DNA of 5,462 nucleotides from a bacterium. GTDB taxonomy: Bacteria > Dependentiae > Babeliae > Babeliales > RVW-14. The stretch is taken from assembly GCA_010027825.1 (NCBI GenBank), contig RGUK01000119.1, forward strand, positions 1 through 5,462, read 5' to 3'. The notes under the pieces are model-generated. The model saw nothing but the letters and a program-made list of their open reading frames with translations, was not told where the DNA came from and made no database searches. The position numbers and the translations under genes are program-made. This document shows, piece by piece, positions 1-5,462 of this stretch. How positions within the stretch are numbered: the first letter of the stretch is position 1; each line of letters starts with the position of its first letter.

Positions 1-712
1 AGGCGGGTCGGTTTTGCTTGCCACGCAGTTGCTGTGGCGGCAAGAAGGGCGCATCAGTTTCTAGCACGATGTGTTCAAGCGGTATCTTTTTAAACGTCTC
101 ACGCAGCGCCGCATTCTTTGGATAATTGATCGGCCCATCAAGGCCAACAAGCAAGCCCCAGGCACATACCTGGTCGGCGACGTACTGCTCTTGCTGAAAG
201 CAATGCATAACACCCCGCAGGCCCTGCTTAACGTATTCTTCTAATAACCGAAGTGCTTCATCAGCTGCCTCACGAACGTGAATGACCACCGGCAGATGAT
301 ACTCAAGCGCAAGCTCAATTTGCGCACGGCAGTAGTCTTTTTGTTTTTGCTCATCATAGGGCTTGTGGTAAAAATCTAATCCCAATTCCCCCACCCCGAC
401 AATCTTATGATCCTCTTTGTGTTTGAGCCACGAGCGCAACGCGCCAACCACGTCCTGCGGGCTTGCTGGTAATGCATTGCAATCGGTCGGATGTACGCCT
501 ACCGTTGCAAAGACGCCTGGGTAGCGCTTGGCAATAGCCATGGAAGCTTCACTCTCTATCAAATCAGTACCCACATTAATAATGGTGGTAACACCTGCCG
601 CCTGCGCCTCGCGCACGGCAACATCAATATGCATGAAGTGATGCTCTTGCAGGGGCTCTGCTGGTTGTTTTGGCGCCATTATATTAAGATGGCAATGCGT
701 ATCAACAAACAT
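1..712 (-). CDS. tatD: TatD family metal-dependent hydrolase (putative DNase), C-terminus cut by window edge
   Basis: Reading leftward from ATG at 712-710 there are 237 codons with no stop, so the gene continues beyond position 1. The protein begins MFVDTHCHLN, which carries the HxH metal site (H6, H8). It continues with GVHP (72-75), VGVGELGLDFYHKPY (105-119, metal ligand E109), VVIHVRE (H145), GVMHCF (H170) and VLETDAPFLPP (D220), followed by RGKQN. These are the metal ligands and signature blocks of the TatD/YcfH/YabD amidohydrolase-fold family, in order. The family is usually about 255-265 residues, so only some 20-30 should be missing. Members are cytoplasmic, two-metal phosphodiesterases, and several have 3'-5' exonuclease activity; the substrate here is inferred. 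A GAGGA ribosome site (complement of 718-722) sits 5 nt before the ATG and supports this start. Between the HxH site and the GVTTIINVG strand the linker looks longer than in E. coli members. The paralogue (TatD, YcfH or YjjV type) cannot be decided from this part. Confidence 0.93.
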   Translation of the reverse strand, partial: MFVDTHCHLNIMAPKQPAEPLQEHHFMHIDVAVREAQAAGVTTIINVGTDLIESEASMAIAKRYPGVFATVGVHPTDCNALPASPQDVVGALRSWLKHKEDHKIVGVGELGLDFYHKPYDEQKQKDYCRAQIELALEYHLPVVIHVREAADEALRLLEEYVKQGLRGVMHCFQQEQYVADQVCAWGLLVGLDGPINYPKNAALRETFKKIPLEHIVLETDAPFLPPQQLRGKQNRPA

Positions 713-896
713 GTGCTTCCTCGTTTGCAATTGTCCGTAATTACGCTAGTTTAGCAGCAAAAACTTTGCCCTCCAAAGCACATTACACGCAGTCAAAAAA
801 AGCACGACTGCATCGTTGAATGCGCACTTTTTTTTATCAGCAAAATTTCTTCTTACAAAAGAGGCGGTTTTAACGGCACTCTAGCCGCTCTTTTTC
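713..896. other. Non-coding divergent region with two A-tract/T-tract inverted repeats
   Basis: No credible gene lies between tatD (leftward) and the HU promoter (rightward). The first inverted repeat runs from seven A at 795-801 to eight T at 828-835, with an inner GCAT (810-813)/ATGC (820-823) stem and mismatches between. The second pairs AAAAGAGGCGG (857-867) with CCGCTCTTTT (885-894), with one bulged G; it stops just before the -35 box of the HU promoter. Both resemble weak bidirectional intrinsic terminators. A 10-bp palindrome, CGTAATTACG, lies near 736-745 in the presumed tatD leader. Whether any of these is functional is inference. Confidence 0.4.
748..756 (-). promoter_or_regulatory. 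Possible extended -10 promoter for tatD
   Basis: On the minus strand the sequence reads TGC TAAACT (-10 hexamer complement of 748-753, TG at 755-756). This is an extended -10 with four of six consensus bases and would give a leader of roughly 30 nt before the tatD ATG. No good -35 box lies 16-18 bp upstream, so the call is weak. Confidence 0.3.
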
Positions 897-925
897 TTGA
901 CAAAGCAAACAACGCTCTCTAAATT
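897..925 (+). promoter_or_regulatory. Sigma70-type promoter of the HU-protease operon
   Basis: A perfect -35 box TTGACA (897-902) is followed by a 17-bp spacer and a -10 box TAAATT (920-925; five of six consensus bases). Transcription should start near 932, giving a leader of about 45 nt before the HU ATG at 976. This is the strongest promoter in the window and suits an abundant nucleoid protein. Confidence 0.8.
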
Positions 926-975
926 TCACATTGAAACTGTATCGAACACAGGTGTAACCATTGTGGGAGAGATCC

Positions 976-1254
976 ATGAACAAAAGCGAACTCATAGCCG
1001 CTTTGAGCGAAGAAACAAATTTTAGCAAAAAAGACATTGCTAAAGTTCTGTCATCTTTCACGCGTATCGTTGAAAGAACGCTCAAAAAAGGTGGAAAAGT
1101 TTCTTTGACCGGTTTTGGCACGTACTGGCTGTCTAAGCGCCCAGCACGCGTTGGCATCAACCCATCAACGAAACAACGCATCAGCTTGCCAGCAATCAGC
1201 GTTCCACGCTGGAAAGCAGGCAAACACCTGAAAGAACAACTACGCTCAGCATGA
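976..1254 (+). CDS. HU/IHF-family histone-like DNA-binding protein
   Basis: The gene encodes 92 residues, close to the usual 90-95 of the family. HU proteins act as homo- or heterodimers that bind and bend DNA in the nucleoid with little sequence preference. The family pattern is complete: an N-terminal MNKSELIAAL helix, SKKDIAKVL (17-25), the GFGTY turn (46-50), the basic DNA-clasping arm RPARVGINPSTKQRIS (55-70) with the minor-groove proline at P63, and the C-terminal VPRWKAGKHLKEQL. The start at 976 is chosen because GGGAGA (965-970) lies at proper spacing and the protein then starts exactly at the HU N-terminus; an in-frame TTG at 961 would add five residues and lacks support. The aromatic in the usual PxFKxGK block is W79 instead of F. 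A near-consensus promoter precedes the gene, and its stop overlaps the next start (ATGA, 1251-1254). HU versus IHF subunit is not resolved; general HU is more likely. Confidence 0.93.
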   Translation: MNKSELIAALSEETNFSKKDIAKVLSSFTRIVERTLKKGGKVSLTGFGTYWLSKRPARVGINPSTKQRISLPAISVPRWKAGKHLKEQLRSA

Positions 1255-2105
1255 TTTCTTCTCTACATCGCGTGACAAAGCTTTTTGATGTAATAAGGCC
1301 GATAGCATTATCGGCCTTATCTATTTTCATCTGTTTCTTACTCATCCAGCCAGTCGCCCTCTGGTGCGATCCGGCATTCTCTTTGCTGGCTAACCGTGGC
1401 CTTGGCAAAATCGCTTTCACCCTTGTGGTCATGATGCATCTGCTCTTGCTTGCCGCAACCCACTCGAATAATGAATGGAAAATGTTTTGGCACAGCAATG
1501 CAGCCTTCTTAGGAACGCGCGCCTGGTTAAAGCCCTTTTTTGCCATGTTTGGGTTATTTGCAGCATTGCATACCTCCACCCTGCTGGTGCTGAGCTTAAC
1601 ACCTTGGGCAAACGCTTACCTGCCTACAACATTAAGTTGGTCAGTGCTCCCATCGCTTGCCTTAGGGTTTGTAGCAACGTTTTTCCTCGCATGGACCGAA
1701 GAAGCGATTTTCCGTGGCACCATCATCCCCCTCTTGCTACGAGGTGGTTTGGGCAAGACCGCTAGCATCTTGCTAAGCGCCCTCATCTTCATGCTAGCGC
1801 ATGACATTACGGCCCCATGGCACTTGCTCAGCAGCAATTTGCCCCTAGGGATCGGTTTATTTTTGCTCGGGATACTGCTTGCGCAGCTTTTTGTAATGAG
1901 TGGAACGCTCTATGTTGGCATGGGAGCCCATGCCGGGCTGGTATTTGTAAAAGTTTTTTTGCGGCGGATACCGTGCTTAGCCTACGCAAGCAACGTGCCG
2001 TGGTGGCTTCATAGCGACCTGCGGCAATCACCCCTTATACACGCGCTTTTCGCGCTGCTTATCTGTTGGCTTTTCTGGTCTAAGCGCAAGCACTTTTTCC
2101 GTTAG
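1251..2105 (+). CDS. CPBP-family intramembrane metalloprotease (CAAX/Abi type)
   Basis: This 284-residue protein is very hydrophobic, with about seven likely membrane segments (near 18-34, 54-70, 93-118, 130-148, 170-184, 198-217, 263-277). It carries the CPBP (Rce1/CAAX-like) signature: motif 1 EEAIFRG (E150, E151, R155), motif 2 FMLAH (F180, H184) and motif 3 MGAHAGLVF (H227). These glutamates and histidines form the intramembrane active site in the family. Bacterial members cleave or process membrane substrates and some give bacteriocin self-immunity; the substrate here is unknown. Motif 3 reads HAGLV rather than the usual HxxxN/D. The start ATG overlaps the HU stop (ATGA) and has no good ribosome site of its own, which suggests translation coupled to HU. 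A perfect hairpin lies over codons 15-24. The gene converges on the ankyrin gene. Family membership is strong; any role linked to HU is only positional. Confidence 0.87.
   Translation: MISSLHRVTKLFDVIRPIALSALSIFICFLLIQPVALWCDPAFSLLANRGLGKIAFTLVVMMHLLLLAATHSNNEWKMFWHSNAAFLGTRAWLKPFFAMFGLFAALHTSTLLVLSLTPWANAYLPTTLSWSVLPSLALGFVATFFLAWTEEAIFRGTIIPLLLRGGLGKTASILLSALIFMLAHDITAPWHLLSSNLPLGIGLFLLGILLAQLFVMSGTLYVGMGAHAGLVFVKVFLRRIPCLAYASNVPWWLHSDLRQSPLIHALFALLICWLFWSKRKHFFR
1293..1320 (+). repeat. Perfect 12-bp inverted repeat inside the protease gene start
   Basis: ATAAGGCCGATA (1293-1304) and TATCGGCCTTAT (1309-1320) are exact reverse complements around a GCAT loop. In RNA this is a strong hairpin, 38 nt after the HU stop codon, followed by a moderately U-rich stretch (CUAUUUUCAUCUGUUUCUU). 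It lies within codons 15-24 of the protease gene. It could protect the 3' end of an HU message, attenuate transcription or mark an RNA cleavage point; function is inference. Confidence 0.75.
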
Positions 2106-2112
2106 CCTCAAC

Positions 2113-2145
2113 AAAAAAGAGCGCCCAACAAAATATCGAGCGCTC
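2113..2145 (-). terminator. Rho-independent terminator of the ankyrin gene
   Basis: On the minus strand GAGCGC (complement of 2140-2145) pairs with GCGCTC (complement of 2119-2124) and is followed at once by six T (complement of 2113-2118). Further G-U and A-T pairs can extend the stem inward to about 11 pairs. It starts about 35 nt past the ankyrin stop codon. The plus-strand side lacks a U-run, so it serves the plus-strand operon poorly, if at all. Confidence 0.7.
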
Positions 2146-2180
2146 CTCTGCTTCTAACATTAATGGTTGATCTAAACCTA

Positions 2181-3044
2181 CTATGAAATAGTTGGTGGCA
2201 CTGCAGCTTTTTCTGCCGCATCCTTCAACAAATCAGCTACCTCGTGGTTTTTATACTTGCGCGCAACCTCGTGGGGCTGTTTTCCATAGATATCGTAAGC
2301 GCATGGATTGGCACCGTTTGCCAGCAGAAACGCAACAACTTCCGGACGTCCCATCCAAGCGGCCATATGGAGCGGGGTCCATCCTGCTTTATCAGGGATG
2401 TTAATGTCCGCACCACGCTCAAGCAGCATTTGCAGCAATTTAATCTGGTGCAGTCTAATCGCATGATGCATCCACGTCTTCCCTTCCTGGTCAGGCGCGT
2501 TGGCCTCAACTGCCGTAGGGATTAATGGATCCATCTTTTGTATCAAGAAATCAACATTGTCATCAGTTATGCGCGCGCCACGGAAATAGCACATGCCAAT
2601 AGCTGTATAATTCTTGGTAGCAATAGCTTCAATGAATTTTTTGTCTAAATCGCTCAGGACATATGCCGGCGCGCTTACTACAGCATCATCTTTCTCCTCC
2701 TGGCAGGACGCCAGGCTTCCAGCAACAACAGCTCCACCAAGCAGAGCAGCGCTCAGCTTGTGCTGTGCTTGCAGCCGTACAGGAGAGAGCGGGACCGCAG
2801 GTCGTGTTGCCACTTGTTGGCGAAGCACCGCAGTGTATTGAAAAAGATTGAATCGCTGTGTTGATTCGCACGCTTTTTCAGCCTTTTTAAGCTCATTGCA
2901 TGCAGGCATAAACAACAGATTGCTATGCGGCACACAATGACGCCACATCATCCGCAATGTTCCCAACCATGAAGTTGGCCCTGCCTGGATAGTAGCAAAG
3001 GCTGAAATAAGGATTGTCATCAACGGTAAAAATAACCTTTTCAT
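2181..3044 (-). CDS. Exported ankyrin-repeat protein with internal lipobox-like segment
   Basis: This protein has 287 residues. The start at 3044 is chosen because GGAGGA (complement of 3052-3057) lies 8 nt upstream and the protein then opens with a typical Sec signal: MKR, a hydrophobic core to about residue 18, and a likely cut after TIQA (21). An ATG at 3059 is in frame but overlaps that ribosome site. Residues 22-95 are not recognised and hold three cysteines (37, 49, 59). Residues 96-114 form a second hydrophobic stretch ending LASC (C114) before QEEKDD, like a lipoprotein lipobox but internal. The C-terminal part has three ankyrin repeats at about 185-216 (GKTWMHHAI, LLERGADIN), 217-249 (GWTPLHMAAWMGRPEVVAFL) and 250-277 (degenerate). 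A diverged repeat may precede them (135-165). Ankyrin repeats bind other proteins, so a role outside the cytoplasm or at a host interface is possible but unproven. The gene has its own promoter and terminator. The partner and function are unknown. Confidence 0.85.
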   Translation of the reverse strand: MKRLFLPLMTILISAFATIQAGPTSWLGTLRMMWRHCVPHSNLLFMPACNELKKAEKACESTQRFNLFQYTAVLRQQVATRPAVPLSPVRLQAQHKLSAALLGGAVVAGSLASCQEEKDDAVVSAPAYVLSDLDKKFIEAIATKNYTAIGMCYFRGARITDDNVDFLIQKMDPLIPTAVEANAPDQEGKTWMHHAIRLHQIKLLQMLLERGADINIPDKAGWTPLHMAAWMGRPEVVAFLLANGANPCAYDIYGKQPHEVARKYKNHEVADLLKDAAEKAAVPPTIS

Positions 3045-3077
3045 GAAAAATTCCTCCATTCAATATGCTCTAGGCTT

Positions 3078-3105
3078 ATTGTATCAGAGGATATATTATT
3101 TTCAA
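3078..3105 (-). promoter_or_regulatory. Sigma70-type promoter of the ankyrin gene
   Basis: On the minus strand a -35 box TTGAAA (complement of 3100-3105) is followed by a 16-bp AT-rich spacer and a -10 box TACAAT (complement of 3078-3083; five of six consensus bases). Transcription would start near 3071, about 27 nt before the chosen ATG. The gene can therefore be expressed separately from rodA upstream. Confidence 0.65.
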
Positions 3106-3149
3106 TTTGAATAAAAAATGTGACATTTTGGTAAAAATGCACCTGAAGC

Positions 3150-3190
3150 AAAAACTACTATTTTAGCGGTTTTTTGATGCTTTTAGTAGT
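3150..3190 (-). terminator. Weak candidate terminator at the end of rodA
   Basis: On the minus strand ACTACTA (complement of 3184-3190, within the last rodA codons and stop) pairs with TAGTAGT (complement of 3154-3160). An inner AGC/GCT pairing is possible, and a run of five T follows (complement of 3150-3154). The stem is short and AT-rich, so termination may be incomplete and some rodA transcripts may read into the ankyrin gene. Confidence 0.4.
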
Positions 3191-4292
3191 AAAATCGCCT
3201 AATTATGATGTTACTAAGCCATCCTAAGCTGGCCAAATTTATCCATAAATTAGTAACGCCGTAGCTAAAAAAAGGCAGGGGAATCCCCACAATCGGCAAC
3301 ATGCCGGTGACCATGCTGATGTTGATGCAAGCCGAGACTACTATGTGCGTCAACAAGCCAAAACCAACAATCTGCTCGAAAAAGTTATGGACCTGAAGCA
3401 AAACGTAAACCAAGCGGGCTACCAATGCGGTGTACAGTGTTATAACTATTAATGCCCCCATAAATCCCAGCTCTTCGCAGATTACTGAAAAAATAAAATC
3501 TGTGTGATCTTCGGGCAAAAATTCAAACTTGTTTTGGGTCCCTTGGAGCAATCCTTTGCCCGTCAACCCCCCTGAGCCGATAGCAATTTTTGACTGCTCA
3601 ACTTGGTAACGCTCCTTGCGCACATCCCCATACCCAAACAAAACTAAGATGCGATTCTGCTGGTAAGGCTTAAGCACTTTCCACAACACCGGAGCCGCTA
3701 CAATAGAGCACAGTCCCAACACCACAAAGAACGTACGCGGCATCCCCACAAACCAGAGCAGCGCAAATCCTGAGATCAATACCAACAGAGCGGTGCCTAA
3801 ATCTGGTTGCTTGAGAATAAGTACAAAGGTCAAAAAGAGTGCTGCTAGGGGGAAAAGGAAAGATTTGAAGGGCGGCGCATATTTGAGCGTGTACTTGGGT
3901 GCCTCGAGCTCGGTAAAGTGGGAAGCTATGAATACGGGTAAAAACAACTTAGCAAGCTCAGATGGCTGAAAGCGTATGAACCCTAAAGAAATCCATCGCT
4001 TACCACCTAAGGCTACCATGCCACCAACAAAGGAATACATGAGGAAAAGAATAGTTATTCCAAAACACACAAGCCCCCAGCGAGAAAGACGCTTGATATC
4101 AGCTACGCAAAAAGCAAAGTAGATTACAAACCCACTCAGCGCCCCCATCAGTTGCTTTCTAAAGAAAAGGGAGAACGGCTGATCTGGCTTATAGGTAGCG
4201 CTGAACACAAACAGCAGGCCCATGGCCACCATGGCAACAGCTAAACCAAAGCTAATCCAATCAAAATAACGAAAGTAGCGGCGGTCAATCAT
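3183..4292 (-). CDS. rodA: RodA, SEDS-family peptidoglycan glycosyltransferase
   Basis: The 369-residue length is usual for RodA, and the protein is a polytopic inner-membrane protein with about ten membrane segments. SEDS proteins polymerise lipid II into glycan strands; RodA does this in the elongation complex with a class B penicillin-binding protein (PBP2) and MreB/C/D. Diagnostic blocks are present in order: GGKRWISLGFIRFQPSE (96-112), KQPDLGTALL (161-170), GSGGLTGKGLLQGTQ (239-253), FLPEDHTDFIFS (258-269) and PIVGIPLPFFSYG (333-345). D265 in the HTDF loop matches the catalytic aspartate of the family. The block after PLPFFSYG reads VTN, where most members have GGS/GTS. RodA rather than FtsW is favoured by IPLPF and the GTQNKFEFLPEDHTDFIF form. 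The start is supported by GGAG (complement of 4300-4303) 7 nt before the ATG; a second GGAG abuts the ATG and is too close. No PBP2 or mre gene adjoins it in this window. It is divergent from sbcC. Confidence 0.94.
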   Translation of the reverse strand: MIDRRYFRYFDWISFGLAVAMVAMGLLFVFSATYKPDQPFSLFFRKQLMGALSGFVIYFAFCVADIKRLSRWGLVCFGITILFLMYSFVGGMVALGGKRWISLGFIRFQPSELAKLFLPVFIASHFTELEAPKYTLKYAPPFKSFLFPLAALFLTFVLILKQPDLGTALLVLISGFALLWFVGMPRTFFVVLGLCSIVAAPVLWKVLKPYQQNRILVLFGYGDVRKERYQVEQSKIAIGSGGLTGKGLLQGTQNKFEFLPEDHTDFIFSVICEELGFMGALIVITLYTALVARLVYVLLQVHNFFEQIVGFGLLTHIVVSACINISMVTGMLPIVGIPLPFFSYGVTNLWINLASLGWLSNIIIRRFYY

Positions 4293-4311
4293 CTCCTAAC
4301 TCCAAAACCTG

Positions 4312-4320
4312 TGCTATACT
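4312..4320 (+). promoter_or_regulatory. Extended -10 promoter for sbcC
   Basis: TGC TATACT (TG at 4312-4313, hexamer 4315-4320) is an extended -10 with five of six consensus bases. No clear -35 box is present, as is normal for extended -10 promoters. Start near 4327 would give a leader of about 40 nt. It lies within 30 bp of the rodA start codon, so the two divergent genes probably compete for or share this short region. Confidence 0.5.
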
Positions 4321-4367
4321 CTTGCCGGTCAAGGATACCGCATCGTAATCGAAAAGCATACCCACGC

Positions 4368-5462
4368 ATGATCCCAGTAACGTTAGAGATTAAAAATTTC
4401 CTCAGTTACGGCGAGCCAACGCAGACGATTGATTTTCAGGATTATCATCTCATCTGCCTGTCGGGCAAGAATGGCAATGGCAAATCAGCTCTGCTAGACG
4501 CCATAACATGGGCTTTGTGGGGGCAAGCACGCAAGGTCACCGGTGCGGCAAAAGCTGACGACGGCTTGGTCAGGCTTGGGCAAACACGCATGATGGTGAG
4601 CCTAACCTTTCTCTTTAACAATCGCCGCTACCGCGTCCGCCGAGAATACGCGAAAACACATGGCAAGCCTTATGCAGCCCTTGATTTTGAAGTGTACGAG
4701 GAAGGTCAGGAGCGCTTCATCTCGCTGACGGACAAAACTATCCGTGCAACGCAGGCAAAAATACAGAGCTTAGTTGGCTTGGATTTTGATACCTTTGTAA
4801 ATTCTGCCTTCATCCGCCAAGGGCAATCCAACGAGTTTTCCAAAAAGTCCGCTAAGGAACGCAAACAAATTCTAAGCACCATTTTGGGGCTCAACAAATA
4901 TGATGCTCTGCAGCAGTCTGCGCTAGAAAAAGCCCGCAGCTTCGAGCAAGAAAAAAAGACGCTCTCCTTTAGCATCCAGCAGGCCTTGCAGCAAGTAGCT
5001 CAAGAAGAAGCCCTACAACAAGAGCTGACAACGCAACAGCAAGCGCTAGCCAGCCTTGCTCAAGCGATAGAGGAAAAATACGCATTACAGGGCGTCTTAC
5101 AACAACAGCATGCGCTGCTCACTACGCAACTAAGCCAGGTGGAAGAAGCAAAGAAAAAACTAGCTGATCAGGCAAGCGCTTCTGCCCAGCGCGTGCAACA
5201 GGTGCAAGAACTTATTAGCACCTGGCGCCACCTCCACCAAAGTAGCCTAACCTCAGTCAACCAACATGATTTAGAAACACGCAAAAAAGAGCTTGCAGCC
5301 GCCGAAGAGGTTCTCATACGCAAGCACGGACTGCACGTCCAACTCCAACAACAACTGCTTGCCGCACAGCAGCATTTGCTAACAGTGCAGCAGCAAGTGC
5401 GCCAGCAAGCAGAACAGCAGTTAGCGGCACATAAGACAGCGCTGCAGACGCTTGCGTTGGAA
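4368..5462 (+). CDS. sbcC: SbcC/Rad50-type ATPase, N-terminal part (cut by window edge)
   Basis: There are 365 codons open to the right edge with no stop; full SbcC/Rad50 proteins are usually 800-1,200 residues, so less than half is present. With SbcD/Mre11, this ATPase controls a nuclease that opens hairpins and processes double-strand break ends. The N-terminus MIPVTLEIKNFLSYGE is typical of SbcC. Walker A is GKNGNGKS (33-40), followed by ALLDAITWALWG. The Q-loop region is NSAFIRQGQSNEF (145-157), with Q151 as the likely Q-loop glutamine. From about residue 180 the protein becomes a long heptad-like coiled coil that is very rich in glutamine (around 205-240 and 326-355). The zinc hook, second coil and Walker B half lie outside the window. 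The ATG at 4368 fits the family start but has no recognisable ribosome site upstream. No sbcD gene is next to it on the left; it may follow or be elsewhere. Confidence 0.92.
   Translation, partial: MIPVTLEIKNFLSYGEPTQTIDFQDYHLICLSGKNGNGKSALLDAITWALWGQARKVTGAAKADDGLVRLGQTRMMVSLTFLFNNRRYRVRREYAKTHGKPYAALDFEVYEEGQERFISLTDKTIRATQAKIQSLVGLDFDTFVNSAFIRQGQSNEFSKKSAKERKQILSTILGLNKYDALQQSALEKARSFEQEKKTLSFSIQQALQQVAQEEALQQELTTQQQALASLAQAIEEKYALQGVLQQQHALLTTQLSQVEEAKKKLADQASASAQRVQQVQELISTWRHLHQSSLTSVNQHDLETRKKELAAAEEVLIRKHGLHVQLQQQLLAAQQHLLTVQQQVRQQAEQQLAAHKTALQTLALE

Noticed and set aside
491..754. Open plus-strand frame of 87 codons opposite tatD.
   Set aside because: It runs antisense to a gene with complete TatD motifs, has no ribosome site and no recognisable protein features.
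756..777. Small alternative stems GCAAA/TTTGC and CTTTG/CAAAG in the tatD leader, suggesting an RNA switch.
   Set aside because: Stems of five pairs are too short and common; no riboswitch or leader-peptide pattern is visible.
1196..1837. Several open frames of 60-127 codons overlapping the HU and protease genes on both strands.
   Set aside because: They are shadows of two genes with clear family motifs; none has a ribosome site or a plausible composition.
2192..2935. Open frames in other frames across the ankyrin gene, including plus-strand frames of 62-93 codons.
   Set aside because: The ankyrin frame has signal peptide, repeats, promoter, ribosome site and terminator; the others have none of these.
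3141..3403. A 13-base direct repeat, ACCTGAAGCAAAA-type (3141-3153 and 3391-3403), exactly 250 bases apart.
   Set aside because: One exact 13-mer pair in a window of this size is roughly expected by chance; the second copy is inside rodA coding sequence and there is no further similarity around the copies.
4706..4975. Minus-strand frame of 89 codons within sbcC.
   Set aside because: Antisense to the conserved Q-loop region of SbcC; no start signal or motif.
1..5462. Search for a defence island, CRISPR array, transposon ends or toxin-antitoxin pair.
   Set aside because: No spaced repeats, transposase, terminal inverted repeats or toxin-like small gene pairs were seen. SbcC and CPBP can occur in defence settings, but nothing here links them.

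Overview
The window is ordinary bacterial chromosome with densely packed genes. It holds six protein-coding genes: one cut by the left edge, one cut by the right edge, and four complete. The proteins are a TatD-type metal hydrolase, an HU-family DNA-binding protein, a CPBP-type membrane protease, a secreted ankyrin-repeat protein, a RodA glycosyltransferase and an SbcC/Rad50 ATPase. RodA shows a cell with elongation-type peptidoglycan synthesis. SD-like sites (GGAGG-type) and sigma70-like promoters are readable. An exported ankyrin protein beside housekeeping genes, with base composition near balanced, would suit a host-associated or intracellular lineage such as Dependentiae (TM6), Chlamydiae-like or Legionella-like bacteria. 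I favour a Dependentiae-like bacterium, but this is a weak inference from gene content and protein style, not from any marker gene.

Layout from left to right. Positions 1-712 hold tatD on the minus strand, with its C-terminus outside the window. Positions 713-975 are a divergent intergenic region with a near-consensus promoter for the HU gene and two A-tract/T-tract inverted repeats. HU (976-1254) and the CPBP protease (1251-2105) are on the plus strand and overlap by ATGA, so they form a probable two-gene operon. A perfect 12-bp hairpin lies just inside the second gene. Positions 2106-2180 separate convergent genes and contain an intrinsic terminator for the minus-strand ankyrin gene. The ankyrin gene (2181-3044, minus) has its own promoter at 3078-3105. 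rodA (3183-4292, minus) lies upstream of it, with a weak terminator candidate at its end. Positions 4293-4367 separate rodA from sbcC, which runs from 4368 off the right edge on the plus strand.

The genes do not form one pathway. HU and SbcC act on DNA (nucleoid structure, break processing), TatD is a probable nuclease or hydrolase, and RodA builds the cell wall. The CPBP protein probably acts in the inner membrane, and the ankyrin protein outside the cytoplasm. I found no mobile element, CRISPR array, tRNA, rRNA or convincing new system. The most unusual points are the perfect hairpin at the HU/protease junction and a second, internal lipoprotein-type signal inside the ankyrin protein.
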